In this document: in pieces, positions 1 to 10,100 of the stretch
Numbering within the stretch: position 1 is the first letter of the stretch
How the letters are laid out: each line of letters opens with the position of its first letter
Origin: LMUY01 sp965276785
Lineage (GTDB): Bacteria; Pseudomonadota; Alphaproteobacteria; Acetobacterales; Acetobacteraceae
DNA length: 64,000 nucleotides
Direction of reading: 5' to 3'
NCBI GenBank assembly: GCA_965276785.1
Contig: OZ255629.1
Coordinates: forward strand, 3,100,001 to 3,164,000
Translations under genes and position numbers: made by a program
Notes under the pieces: generated by a model
Databases searched by the model: none
Seen by the model: the letters and a program-made list of their open reading frames with translations, nothing else
Told to the model about the DNA's origin: nothing

Positions 1-3000
1 CAGTTCCTTCAGCAGATCAGCCAGCAGCGTCCGCTTGGCGGCGCCCTTGTCCTGCAGCGCAGCTGCCAGCGCCGACAATGTGGCACCCTTGCGCACCTCG
101 CCCGGCGCCAGGCCGAACAGAGCCGCGGCGCGCTCGCGGGCGCGGGCCCAGGTGGTCTCCTCCGGAAGCGCTTCCTCGCGCAGCTCAACCAGGTCATCGA
201 TACGGTCGAGCGAGATCGTCACGGCAGCGCCGTTGCGGACCGGCGCGCGGTCCGCCTGCGCCGCGAAAGCGAGGATGACGAGGTTCTGCACGTGCGCCGG
301 CAGGCCCATCGGCTTTGGCTCGTCGATCCAGCCGCGCAGCTTGCCCACCGTCAGCGGGCCGCCCCCGGTGCGCGCATGCATGGTGGCAAAATGGTTGGCC
401 CAGTCGTTGCCAAGCTGCAGCTGCGTCTGGCTCATCACCGCCAGCTTCAGCGGCACCGCGATGGCGCCGAGATGCTTGCGGTCCGCGGTATCGTCGACGA
501 AGTGCCGCTGGTCCGGCTCCTGCGCCGCCGCCTGGATGCGGTCCAGCACGCGGCGGAGCACTGCATCCCGAACCTCGGTGTCGAACACCGGATGGGCGGG
601 ATAACGATGCTCAAACCAGCGGTACAGCAGCTGCGTCACCGCGCCTTTCATGTCGGCGCCGACCGGCATCTGCGGCACGAAGGTGCCCTGCAGCGATACC
701 AGCCGGTCTTCCGGCGGTACGGGCGTGCCGATGCCACCATCCGAGTCGTTGCGGATACCGTAGGCGGCCTCGATGCAGGCCCGGATGCGCTGGTGCAGCG
801 CGCTCTGCTGGCTGCGCAGCACCGCGCGCGCCTGTTCGCGGTCGGAGGCGGAGAGCATCCGCGCCGCTTCGTTCAACCGCTCGCCGTTGCCGGCCAGCAG
901 GAAGTCGATACGCACCAAGGTCCCGAGATCCTTCATCGCGCGGTCGCTCAGATAGGCCGGCTGCCACACCACGCCGCCCGAGGCGCCGTCGTCGTTGAAG
1001 TCCCTGGCGTGGGCCAGGTGCGTCGAAGGCGGCCGTCCCTTCGGATCGAACGGCAGGCCCAGCACCAGCACCGGGGCGCCGCGGCCCCTCAAGCGGTCGG
1101 GGCTCATCTCAGCCACCGCCTCGAAGTAGAGGTCGACCTCTCGCTTGGTGCCGCGCCAGGCGTGCTCGTAGCTCACAAAGGGCTGAGCGCCGATCAGGCT
1201 GCCGTCCTCGCGGATGCCGAGCGCGTCAAACAGGGTCCGCTGCAGCTTGCTGCGCCGCTGGCCGTCATTGTCGGCCTGGGCGGCATTGGCGAGGATCGGC
1301 TCCACGTCGACGCCGCTGATCTGCAGCGACAGGATTGGGGTCTGGTCGGCGGTAATGCGGATCTCGCCGACCCGCGTCGCCCATTTGCGGAGGTTCTGGA
1401 GCACGATGCCCCCCTCGCCACCCGGCACCGGCGACACCACCGTCCCGTGATTGAGCGCGGCCAGCCGCGCTGCGGTCAGCGCCCGCAACGCCGGCACCTC
1501 CGGCACCAGGGCCGCGAGCAGCAGGGTTTTGAGCAGGCGCGCGTCGTTGGCGAACCGCCGGCTGACCTGCGGGTCCGCGCGCCCGTCCTGCAAATCTTGC
1601 CAGGCCACGTTGTGCTCTTGCTCCAACAGCGGCAGCAGCTTCAGCGTCCAGAGCTTCTTGGCGTTCTCGAACTCGATCAGCATCCCATCCGAGAACGGCT
1701 GGTCGCCGGTCGAAATCTCGTCCCACAAATCGCCCACCGGGATCAGCGCGCCCAGGCGCAACTCGTCCCGCCGCTTCACCAGCAGGGTCAGCATCAGCTT
1801 CAGCGCCGTCCGCTCCCGCTGCAGCACCGAGGACGCCGCGATCAGCGCCTGCACCAAAGCGGGGCTGAACGGGTAGGTCATGCGGAACAGCGCCCGTTCA
1901 CCGTCCGAGCCCAGCAGCGTGTCCAGCACGGGCTGCCGGGCGCGCATCACCCGGTCGAACTCCGCATCGATTTCCTGCTTCGCCGTCTCCGACTTCGGCG
2001 CCAGGATCCGCTTTTCGGCGATCACCGGCAGGTTACGGTCCTCCAGCACAACCTTGTCGAACCGCGCCTCCCAGTATTTCAGCGTGTCGAAAAAGCGCAC
2101 CTGCAGCGCCCCGGCGTGCTGCTGGCCGATGAGGTCGCGCAGGTCACGCTGCCGGGCCACGAACGAGATGATCGGGATCGGCCGGTTGGCGTCCTGCGCC
2201 TCCACCAGCTTGGACAGCTTCGAGCCCTCGTCGCTCACAAAGTCCACGTCGCCGGCGCGGCTGGCCAGCCACAGGATCAGCTCGTCCAGGAACAGCACGA
2301 CGGCGTCGTAGCCGAGCCGGCGGGCGTGCTGGCTCATGATGGCGAGCCCGGCGTCGAGGTCCACGAAGGCCTCGCCGCGCGTCGCCGCCACGCCGGCATA
2401 GTTGCTGAAATAGGCCTCGATCAGCCGCCCGACCAGGCGCTGGCGTTCCTCGCCCTCGGGCGGCTCAAGCGTGGCGGCGGCGAACGACCCGGCGTCCCAC
2501 TGGCGGCCGAAATCGCCCCAGCCGTCATCGCTGGCGGCCGCCTCCTCGTTCAGGTGCCGGAAGAACGCGTCGTCGCCCATCTTGTCGCGCAGGCCACGGG
2601 CATCCTCGAACAGCTTCTCGCCGAGGTAGAAGCCGGGCGTCGGCGCGGCGGGCTCCACGCGGCGAGCATGGGCCGCGTAGCCGCCCAGGATGGCGCTGGT
2701 GACGTCCGTCGCCCCGATCATGTGGTAGGGCACCATCAGGAAGCGCTTGCCGCCGAGCCAGCGGTCGTGCTTTGTCACCACGCCCGCAAGGTCCGGCACG
2801 CCGCGCGCGCGTGCGTGGCCGGCCAGCAGCAGGTTCAGCACCGCCATGAAATGCGACTTGCCGGCGCCGAACGAGCCGTGGAGGTAGCAGGCAGCGCTCT
2901 TGCCACCCTCGACCGAGCCCTGGATGAAGCCGAGTGCCTTGTCGAACGCACGGGCGAGCTCCGGGGTGACGACATAGCGCTTGATGGTCTCGGCGGCTGC

Positions 3001-3117
3001 CGCCTCGGTGACGCCATCGGACAGTTTTAGGACAAAGTCGTCGGTCTGCACTCGCTCCGGAATGGTGATGAGGTCGCGCAGCAACGGGCGTCCAGGGGGA
3101 GAAATCATATCGCTCAT
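1..3117 (-). CDS. pglY: BREX type 2 ATPase PglY, C-terminus beyond the window
   Basis: Large P-loop ATPase of the type 2 BREX (phage growth limitation) system. The frame is open from an ATG at 3117 to the first base of the window, giving 1039 residues with no stop. Walker A is GSFGAGKS at residues 81-88. A Walker B-like LFLDE lies at 275-279, after the hydrophobic stretch YDAVV. The N-terminus (a short leader, then LLRDLITIPERV) and overall size fit PglY/BrxC-type proteins of about 1200 residues. The start is fixed by an ATGA overlap with the stop of pglX, which implies translational coupling. In the family PglY acts with PglX, PglW and PglZ to block phage replication. Family assignment rests on the motifs plus gene order; the missing end and the phosphatase gene pglZ should lie to the left. 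Confidence 0.88.
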   Translation of the reverse strand, partial: MSDMISPPGRPLLRDLITIPERVQTDDFVLKLSDGVTEAAAAETIKRYVVTPELARAFDKALGFIQGSVEGGKSAACYLHGSFGAGKSHFMAVLNLLLAGHARARGVPDLAGVVTKHDRWLGGKRFLMVPYHMIGATDVTSAILGGYAAHARRVEPAAPTPGFYLGEKLFEDARGLRDKMGDDAFFRHLNEEAAASDDGWGDFGRQWDAGSFAAATLEPPEGEERQRLVGRLIEAYFSNYAGVAATRGEAFVDLDAGLAIMSQHARRLGYDAVVLFLDELILWLASRAGDVDFVSDEGSKLSKLVEAQDANRPIPIISFVARQRDLRDLIGQQHAGALQVRFFDTLKYWEARFDKVVLEDRNLPVIAEKRILAPKSETAKQEIDAEFDRVMRARQPVLDTLLGSDGERALFRMTYPFSPALVQALIAASSVLQRERTALKLMLTLLVKRRDELRLGALIPVGDLWDEISTGDQPFSDGMLIEFENAKKLWTLKLLPLLEQEHNVAWQDLQDGRADPQVSRRFANDARLLKTLLLAALVPEVPALRALTAARLAALNHGTVVSPVPGGEGGIVLQNLRKWATRVGEIRITADQTPILSLQISGVDVEPILANAAQADNDGQRRSKLQRTLFDALGIREDGSLIGAQPFVSYEHAWRGTKREVDLYFEAVAEMSPDRLRGRGAPVLVLGLPFDPKGRPPSTHLAHARDFNDDGASGGVVWQPAYLSDRAMKDLGTLVRIDFLLAGNGERLNEAARMLSASDREQARAVLRSQQSALHQRIRACIEAAYGIRNDSDGGIGTPVPPEDRLVSLQGTFVPQMPVGADMKGAVTQLLYRWFEHRYPAHPVFDTEVRDAVLRRVLDRIQAAAQEPDQRHFVDDTADRKHLGAIAVPLKLAVMSQTQLQLGNDWANHFATMHARTGGGPLTVGKLRGWIDEPKPMGLPAHVQNLVILAFAAQADRAPVRNGAAVTISLDRIDDLVELREEALPEETTWARARERAAALFGLAPGEVRKGATLSALAAALQDKGAAKRTLLADLLKEL

Positions 3118-6100
3118 GCTGCCGCCCTCCGGGTGCGCCGGGCGGGCGCGGGCGGTGTCCATGTGCCGAGCTCGCCGATGGTGAGGCCACGCTCGCGCGC
3201 CTCCTCCTCGATGAACCCGGCGAAGTAGTCGCCCATGCGCAATCCCGTCTCCGCGTCGATGTCGTTGTGCCACTGGCGCAGCCAGGGGACGAGTTCCAGC
3301 AGGCCGGCCAGCATCGGCACCAGCCGGGCGGAGGGCCAGCCGTCGGTATCGCGCCGCTCCACGTAGAGCGAGGCGAGCGCCCGGGCGCGGGCGAGATGGT
3401 CGTGGCCGGCCCAGATTATCGGCAGGCTGGGGTCGGCGTCGCGGGCGCAGTGCGGGAACGAGACGAAACGCTCTTTCGGCACGTCGAGCCCGCCGCGCAG
3501 CCGCCAGAAGCTCACGGCCTGGAAGTCGGGCGTGCGGTATTTCGGCGGCACCGGAATGTCCCCCACCTCCGCCGCCTTGCGCCGCTTCGCCTCCGCCGCG
3601 ATGGCCGCGTCGGCCGCCTGCTGCACCACCCCCTCGTCATGCCCGGTTGGGGCAGCCAACGTTTCCAGCTGTTGCACCACACCCTCGTCATGCCCGGACT
3701 TGTTCCGGGCATCCACGCGGTCTGGCATGTGACATAAGCCCCCGGTTGGCACCCTCGCCTCCATCCTCCCACCGACGTCACCCATGGGTTCGGCGTGGAT
3801 GGCCGGGTCAAGCCCGGCCATGACGGTGGGGACGGTGGAGGTGGTGGGGGTGGTGGCGGGGCCGTGCGTGTGCTCGGCGGCCCGAACGAACTCCTCCCGC
3901 CGGGCGGCCACCTCGGTGTCGATGGCGTCCTCGGCGCGCTGCTGCTCCCATGTCGCTTCCCAATCCGTGCGCTTGCGCAGCCCGGTCTCGCTGTAGCGCA
4001 GGGCGGCGAGGAAGGGCACGGATTGGTCTGCCACCAGCTCGGCCACCAGCGCGTCGAGGTTCCAGCCGGCGCGGCCGGCATAGAGCCCTGCCACGGATTG
4101 GAACTCCGCATCGGTGCGCGTCGCGTCGGCCAGGCTGCGGGCGGTGAGGATGCGCGGGTCGGCCGCGTCCCAGAACTGCCGATGCTCCAGCCGGTCGAGC
4201 AGCCAGCTGCGCAGCGCGTCCCGCTCTATCGCCTCCCAGGGTTCGGAGGCCCAGCGGCGCTTGTATTCGGGCCGCTCGATCAGGCCGATGGTGGCATCGG
4301 CTTCGATCAGGGCGATGCGGCGCTCCACCACGGCGCGGTAGTCGGCCGGCCAATGGGCGGGCAGGTCGGTGATGGGGGTGGAGCGGTGGCGGGCGAACCA
4401 CGCTGTTTCCAGCTCGCCGGCCGCCATGCGGCGGGCCATGACGATCTCGAAGGCGCGCTCGCCGAGCCCGAGCGGCGGCGGGTCCGGTTGCTCCGGCGGC
4501 GCCTCGTGCAGGCCGTAGAGGCGGTAGCAACGCCAGTCGAGTTCTTCTTGCAGCGCGATCATGCGGGCGCGCGCCGCCTCGGCTTCGGCGCGCGCGGCGT
4601 CGAGGGTGTAGCGCGTCGGCACGGAGCGGGCGCAGAGGGCAGCGGGAACGTGGACCGAGAGGCGGTGCGCTTCGGCGTCGAGGGCGCGAGCAAGGTCGAG
4701 GGGGCGGCCGGCGGCAACGGGAAATTGCTGGACACGGGTGCCGTTGAGCACCATCCGGCGCTCCCAGGGCTCGTTTGAGATACCACCGCCAATGCCGCCG
4801 TTGCCCTTGTCTGTCGCAACAGAGCGAAACCAGAAACAACTGGTGGACGAGTTGAGAAGCCCAAGCAGCCCGAGATGGTCGTCCTCCGAGGCGCCTGCCG
4901 GCAGTTTAATGACCGGCGCCGTCTGCTTGAACACCTTGCCGCCGCGGTCGAGCACAAAGTGGTTGTGCGTCGCGATCTCGCCGAATGTGATGGTGAGGGG
5001 GATGCGGTTTCGCTCAATAGGAATCTGATGGTACTCAGCGAAGGCCCGTCCGACCTCGCGGTAGGTTCGGTTCCCAAAATCACGTCGAGCCAAGAGAAGC
5101 GACTTCCATCGCCATAGCGCACGCTCAGTGGCCGGACCAACCGAGAGACGGATAGCTGCGTCATACGGAAAAAGAATTGCGCCAGCCGATCGCGCTGACC
5201 AGTCTCGAACCTCCTCGCCGATGATAACGTCACGCGCAGGAACTGACCCCGGAAGCACATCTCGCCGGCCGGTAAGGGCAAATGCCTCCTCCTCGCTGAT
5301 GATGCAGCCAAAGCCTATTTCAGGCCGCAGCGATGCGATTGTGGCCCGATCCTCATCGATCGCCTCCTGCACCTCCGCGGCGCCCCCGCCGCCCATGTTC
5401 CAGGGGTGCGCGGCCAGCGTCGCGCGCGGCGTGTCCTCGGTGCTGATAAAGCCGCTCTCGGACGTCTCCTGGTCGGCCTGCGCGACAATGGCCGACCAAA
5501 CCAGCCCTTGCGCCGGCTCTTCCGGCGCCGCCGGCTCGCCGCGCACCCCACGCACCGTCCGCACCACGGAGGCGACCGGCGCGCGGTTGCGCCCGAACAG
5601 GATCACCGTCGGCGTGCCGTGGCCCGGAATGTAGGCGCCGGAGCAATCCACCACATGCGTCAGGTCCAGCTTCGGCAGCACGCCTGCGATCAGCCGCTTG
5701 CCGAACTCACGCTTCATGAAACTGTTGGCCACAATCAGCCCGACGAAGCCCGCTGCCTGGTCCCACGTACCCTGCTGCGCCAGATCGAAGAAACGCTCGG
5801 TGAAGGGCGCGCCGAGGCCGTATTTCATGTGGCAACTCGCGTAAATCTCGCGGTACGCGTCCCGCATCGCCGGATCCTTCGGCGTGATGTAGGGCGGGTT
5901 GCCGACCACGGCGTGGTATTGCCGGCCGAGAATGGCCTCCACCGCCGCCAGGTCCTCCGACGCGTAGTGGTGGCGCAGCACCCGCCGGAAGCCCGCCTCC
6001 GCCCCGCCCAGCTCGTGCCGGGCGAAGTGCCGCCCGTGCAGCAGGCTGTCGCCGGTGGCGAGCTGGAAGCGGAAATCCGGTGCCGCGGCCAAGCGGGCCA

Positions 6101-6989
6101 CGTCCGCCGCCCGCAGCGCCGCCACCAGCAAGCGGAAGCGCGCAACCGCCACGGCAAACGGGTTCAGATCCACCCCGGCCACCGCGTCCAGCGCACGCTG
6201 CGCCTGCGCCGCCGGCGGCAGCTCCGGCGCGTGGCGCCGCCAGTGCTCCAGCAGCCGGGCAAACCCGCCCAGCAGGAAATGGCCGCTGCCGCAGGCCGGG
6301 TCGATCATGCGCACGTGCTCGTGCCCGAACTCGCGGACCGCCGGGTCGAGGGTGCGGGAGAGGATCCAGTCCTCCACGAAGTCCGGCGTTTGCAGCAGGG
6401 CGAAGCGCTTGCGCGCCTCCTCCGACAGGTCCTGGTAGAGGTCGCCCAGGAAGCGGGTGTTCCAGTCCGGGTCGGCAAAGTCGTGCAGCAGTGCCCCGTC
6501 CCCGCGCTGGCGGAAGAAGTCGAACAACTGCTTCGCCCCGTCGCCCGAGACGGGCAGCCGGAACAGCGGGTTGTGCGCCGGGTCGTAGAGGCCGCCGAGG
6601 CCCGGCAGCCGCACCACCGCCGCGAACACCGTCAGCAGGTATTCGGCGTCACTGTCGGTCGGGTGGGCGCGGAAATGCTCGCGCTGGCGCAGCTGCGCGA
6701 GGTCCAGCCGCTCCCCGGCGCCCGAGATCAGCGGGCGGTCCAGCAAGCCGTTGTCCTCGAGGAAGCGGAGGAAGACCACGGCCAGGATCCAGTGCACTGC
6801 CACCTGGTCCACCGCCGCGCCGAAGAAGGTCTCGAAGGTGTCGGCGGTGCGCCGCGTGTCCCGCGCCTCTTGCCACTCGGCCTGGACCGCGGCCCGGCCA
6901 GCGGACGACGCGTGGTGGCGGCGAAGATCGGCGTCCAGCTTTCGCCTGAGCCGCTTCAAATCCTCAAGCAGCCGCGCCGCGTTCACCAT
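3114..6989 (-). CDS. pglX: BREX type 2 adenine-specific DNA methyltransferase PglX
   Basis: N6-adenine methyltransferase of the BREX-2 defence system, 1291 residues, thought to mark host DNA and to take part in phage restriction. The SAM-binding motif I DPACGSGHFL starts at residue 230. The catalytic NPPY is at 364-367 (VVGNPPYIT). A long C-terminal half contains the target-recognition region and ends in the conserved-looking stretch PVPPKYRTPDF followed by WRLRGGLDVPKERF. Between roughly residues 1040 and 1124 there is an in-frame insertion made of palindromic repeats. The section encoded at about 4790-5340 is clearly less GC-rich than its flanks. It lies between pglW (170-base gap) and pglY (4-base overlap). 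Confidence 0.9.
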   Translation of the reverse strand: MVNAARLLEDLKRLRRKLDADLRRHHASSAGRAAVQAEWQEARDTRRTADTFETFFGAAVDQVAVHWILAVVFLRFLEDNGLLDRPLISGAGERLDLAQLRQREHFRAHPTDSDAEYLLTVFAAVVRLPGLGGLYDPAHNPLFRLPVSGDGAKQLFDFFRQRGDGALLHDFADPDWNTRFLGDLYQDLSEEARKRFALLQTPDFVEDWILSRTLDPAVREFGHEHVRMIDPACGSGHFLLGGFARLLEHWRRHAPELPPAAQAQRALDAVAGVDLNPFAVAVARFRLLVAALRAADVARLAAAPDFRFQLATGDSLLHGRHFARHELGGAEAGFRRVLRHHYASEDLAAVEAILGRQYHAVVGNPPYITPKDPAMRDAYREIYASCHMKYGLGAPFTERFFDLAQQGTWDQAAGFVGLIVANSFMKREFGKRLIAGVLPKLDLTHVVDCSGAYIPGHGTPTVILFGRNRAPVASVVRTVRGVRGEPAAPEEPAQGLVWSAIVAQADQETSESGFISTEDTPRATLAAHPWNMGGGGAAEVQEAIDEDRATIASLRPEIGFGCIISEEEAFALTGRRDVLPGSVPARDVIIGEEVRDWSARSAGAILFPYDAAIRLSVGPATERALWRWKSLLLARRDFGNRTYREVGRAFAEYHQIPIERNRIPLTITFGEIATHNHFVLDRGGKVFKQTAPVIKLPAGASEDDHLGLLGLLNSSTSCFWFRSVATDKGNGGIGGGISNEPWERRMVLNGTRVQQFPVAAGRPLDLARALDAEAHRLSVHVPAALCARSVPTRYTLDAARAEAEAARARMIALQEELDWRCYRLYGLHEAPPEQPDPPPLGLGERAFEIVMARRMAAGELETAWFARHRSTPITDLPAHWPADYRAVVERRIALIEADATIGLIERPEYKRRWASEPWEAIERDALRSWLLDRLEHRQFWDAADPRILTARSLADATRTDAEFQSVAGLYAGRAGWNLDALVAELVADQSVPFLAALRYSETGLRKRTDWEATWEQQRAEDAIDTEVAARREEFVRAAEHTHGPATTPTTSTVPTVMAGLDPAIHAEPMGDVGGRMEARVPTGGLCHMPDRVDARNKSGHDEGVVQQLETLAAPTGHDEGVVQQAADAAIAAEAKRRKAAEVGDIPVPPKYRTPDFQAVSFWRLRGGLDVPKERFVSFPHCARDADPSLPIIWAGHDHLARARALASLYVERRDTDGWPSARLVPMLAGLLELVPWLRQWHNDIDAETGLRMGDYFAGFIEEEARERGLTIGELGTWTPPAPARRTRRAAA
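3621..3825 (-). repeat. Palindromic repeats inserted in frame within pglX
   Basis: Two hairpins share one design. The 9-base arms ATGCCCGGA (3690-3698) and TCCGGGCAT (3704-3712) enclose 5 bases. The arms ATGGCCGGG (3799-3807) and CCCGGCCAT (3813-3821) also enclose 5 bases. A near-direct duplication of about 28 bases begins at 3621 and 3671 and encodes GHDEGVVQQ twice. The encoded peptides (VMAGLDPAIHA and RNKSGHDEG) match, from memory, a palindromic element scattered through alphaproteobacterial genomes. The pglX reading frame passes through all copies without a stop. Confidence 0.8.
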
Positions 6990-7090
6990 CCCAGGGTCTC
7001 AGTCCTTGACGCTATGGCGAACCTCATCACGCCCTTGCGTGTCGGGTTTCGTGCGTCACGTCAAGCGGATTAGATTACGCGACCGTTTCG

Positions 7091-7162
7091 TAGGGTGGGG
7101 TGCGCTTTTGCACCCCACCGTCTCACGGCCGCTGGTGGGGTGCCCAAGGGCACCCCACCCTA
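7091..7162. repeat. Double-hairpin palindromic element between pglX and pglW
   Basis: Two tandem hairpins: GGTGGGGTGC (7094-7103) with GCACCCCACC (7110-7119), then GGTGGGGTGC (7134-7143) with GCACCCCACC (7150-7159). The outer 13-base ends TAGGGTGGGGTGC (7091-7103) and GCACCCCACCCTA (7150-7162) are perfect inverted repeats. The outermost CTA is the complement of the pglW stop codon. The element resembles a REP/BIME-type unit and could form a transcript hairpin in the pglW-pglX gap. Confidence 0.75.
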
Positions 7163-10100
7163 CGACGCCACGTTGTAGATGCGGGCGCCGGCGCGGTGGG
7201 CGTTGGCCAGCCAGGGGTCGGTCAGCCGGGTCCAGTTGGCGGCGGAGATCACGGGCAGGATGGCGCCGTCGATCGCGGGACGGCCAGGGGCGGTCTGTGG
7301 AATGAGCAGCCAGAGGCTGGGCGGCCCATCCGAGGCGCCGGAGGCCTGCGAGAACGCGTCGAGCAGCGTCATCAAGTCGTAGCGAGCGATCAGGCCCGGG
7401 CGGGTCAGCAGGGCCGGCTGCCGCAGTGCCACGACCTCGCTCGCCACGCGTGGCGCCGCCTCGGCCGCGAGGCGGAGCAGGTTGCGGAAATCGGCGCTGT
7501 CTCGCGCGGCGGCGTCCGCCATCAGCGCTTTCGGCCAGGCGATGCGCCGCTCCTCGGCCCGGGCGCGCATGGCGTGGAGCATGAGGCGTTCCAGACTGAC
7601 GATCTCCCGCGGGAAGCGACGCAAGACCTCGGCCTCGGCATCGCCAGCCCGGCGCGGTTGGACGGTCAGCGCCAGGAACACGCCCTTCTCGGCCGCGAAC
7701 ACGATCTTGTCCTCGATCGCCCGGGCGGCGAGCACATCGGGGGTGGCGTCCCGCGCCGGGGCGAAGGTGGCGTGGCGGATCGGTGTCGCGGTGCCGCTGC
7801 CGCTCTCGGGCACGCCGCGGCTGTAGTAGCCCGCATCGTCCAGGCCGGCGTCGCGCCAGTCCACCTCGGCGCCGGCTTGCTCCAGCAGGGTATCGAGGTC
7901 GGGGCGGAGCGGCAGGTCCTCGGCCTCCGGGAAGCGGCCGCGGACACGGGCGCGCAGGTCGGCTTCGCTGAGGGCGCGGATGTTGGCCAGCGTGCCGAGG
8001 GCGAGCTTGAGGGCGCCCAGCGCCGGCATGCCGCGAGGGTAGAGCTCGCCCCGCGCGGAGAGGGCGGCACCGGCCGAGACGGCGATGGCCAAACGCAGCC
8101 GACGCTCCGGCGGCAGCGATCCTGCGTCGTCCGGGACGGGAACCACGCCGAGTTCGTCCTCCACCCGGCCGGGGCTCGGCAGCGGTGTCTCGGCCGCGAG
8201 CGCGTCGGCGGCGCGGCCGAGCCGCCGGGCGTATTCGGCGTTCTCCGGCGACGCGGCGACGAGGATGGACGCCCCAGGCCTCGACCCGGCGTAGGAGTTG
8301 AAGCGCGCGGGCGTGACCGAGGCCTCGAGTTCGATGGCGGCGCGGATCGTCGCGCGCGCCCGCCGCATGCGTTCCTTGTCGTCCTCCCGGACCGAGCCGC
8401 GCGAGCCGAGCAGCTGCACGGCCAGTTCGTCGGCGGTGGCGATACCGCCCGCCTGCCCGATCAGCGTGCTGAGTTCGCCCCGGACCGCGTTCAGGTCGGC
8501 GCTCTTGTGCCACCGGGTGCGGGCCGCTTCCAGAGCGTCGGCCACGGCACCGCGGGACGTGCCGACGGCGGCCGCCACCTGACCGGCATTGGCCCAGGCT
8601 GCCGCGTCGTCGTCGATGCCGAGATAGTAGGCGAGGATGCGGTCCTCCGGCCGATCGTCGCCGGCCGGGCGGCGGGGCAGCAGTTGCTCGGCCAAACGGT
8701 CCAGGGTGGCCCGGCCGCCATCGTCCTCGGTGATGCCGCCGGGGACGAGGTCGCGGCGGAGTTCGGCCAGGCGCTTGGCGCGTTCGCGGATCTCCTTGCG
8801 GATGCGGTCGCCGACCCCGGTGAGGTAGCGGAACTGCAGACGAGGCACGCCCAGGAGCTGATAGACGGTGTGGATGCCCATCTGGTCCAGCACGGCACGC
8901 GCTTCGACCCCGTAGCCGACCTCGGCGATGCTGCTGATCCGATCCAGCCGAGGTGCGATGACCTCGATGCTGTCGGCCGCGGCGGTGACGCGATCCATTG
9001 GCGCAAAGGCGTCGCGCCAAGCCCGCAGCATCTCCTCCGCATTGCCGAACCGCTCGGCCGGGTCGCGGCGCAGGGCGCGGCGGAAGTAGGTTTCCAGGCC
9101 GTCGCGCAAGGCCGGGTCGAACCGGTCGACGGCGATGGTGGCCTCATCGTCGATGAAGCGCGCTTCGGTCAGGCCGTCGCCGAATGTGGGCGGCGTGCCC
9201 ACCAGCAACTCGTGCAGCGTGATCGCCACCGCGTAGCGCTCGGCGTGAAGATCCCAGCGCGGTGGGCTGCGGTCGACCAGGAAGGGGTCGAGGTAAGGCC
9301 GGGTGCCGGCCGTGACGTTCTCGAGCGGGGCGCGTGACAGGGAGAAGTCGAACAGAACGAGCCGATAGGCTCCGGTCGCGGCGGCCTTCGCGATGCCGAT
9401 ATTGTCGGGCTTCACGTCGCGATGGGCGACGCCGTCGCCCTCCAGATACTCGACGGCCGAGAGCAGGTGCTCACCGAAGCGCCGCATCAGGTCCAGCGAC
9501 AGCGGATCGCCGCCGCGGATCCACTGGGCGAGCGTCCGGTCCCCTGCCCGCTCCATGAGGATGGCGGGCCGCCCGGCGATGGTCGTGTCGGCGACAAACC
9601 TGACGATGCTTGGGTGGCGCAGAGGACGCAGGATTTCGGCCTCGGCCCGGATGCGGTCGGCGTGCGCGTCGTCGAGTGCCACCTTGAGGACGAACTCCTC
9701 GCCGGTGGCTTCCCGCTCGACCAGGAAGGCGTAGGCGCTGCCGCCCTGGCCGAGCCGCCGCTTGATCACGAGACCCCCTTCCAGGCGGTCGCCGGACGCG
9801 GCCGTGGCAGGATCGGTGACGTAGGCCGGGGCTGGCTCCGGAGGTGCCGCCTCTTGCTCCGCCTCGGCGAGGTATTCGAGAAACTCGCGTGCGTCGCGCA
9901 GCCTCTTGCCCACGACCGGATCCGTGGCGGCTCGCACCAGCTCCTCAAGCCAGCGCCCGACACCGTTCATGACGCTGGACAGGAGCAGGCCGCGGCCGTC
10001 CCGAAGCACGCTCGGCAACTCGAGCGGGCTCGCCGCCGGTGCGCGGCCAGAGAGGAGGTGATAGGCAATCGCGCCGAGCGAGAACACGTCCACCTGCGCT

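Noticed and set aside
292..3030. 912-codon open frame on the plus strand
   Set aside because: It is antisense to pglY. The composition (His/Arg/Gln/Val-rich without domains) is the usual shadow of a GC-rich gene, and the opposite strand has clear ATPase motifs.
5406..9337. Long plus-strand frames of 555 and 745 codons (5406-7073, 7100-9337) and a 654-codon minus-strand frame (7056-9020)
   Set aside because: All overlap pglX or pglW, which carry recognisable motifs in their own frame. The alternatives show no domain and are arginine- or histidine-rich.
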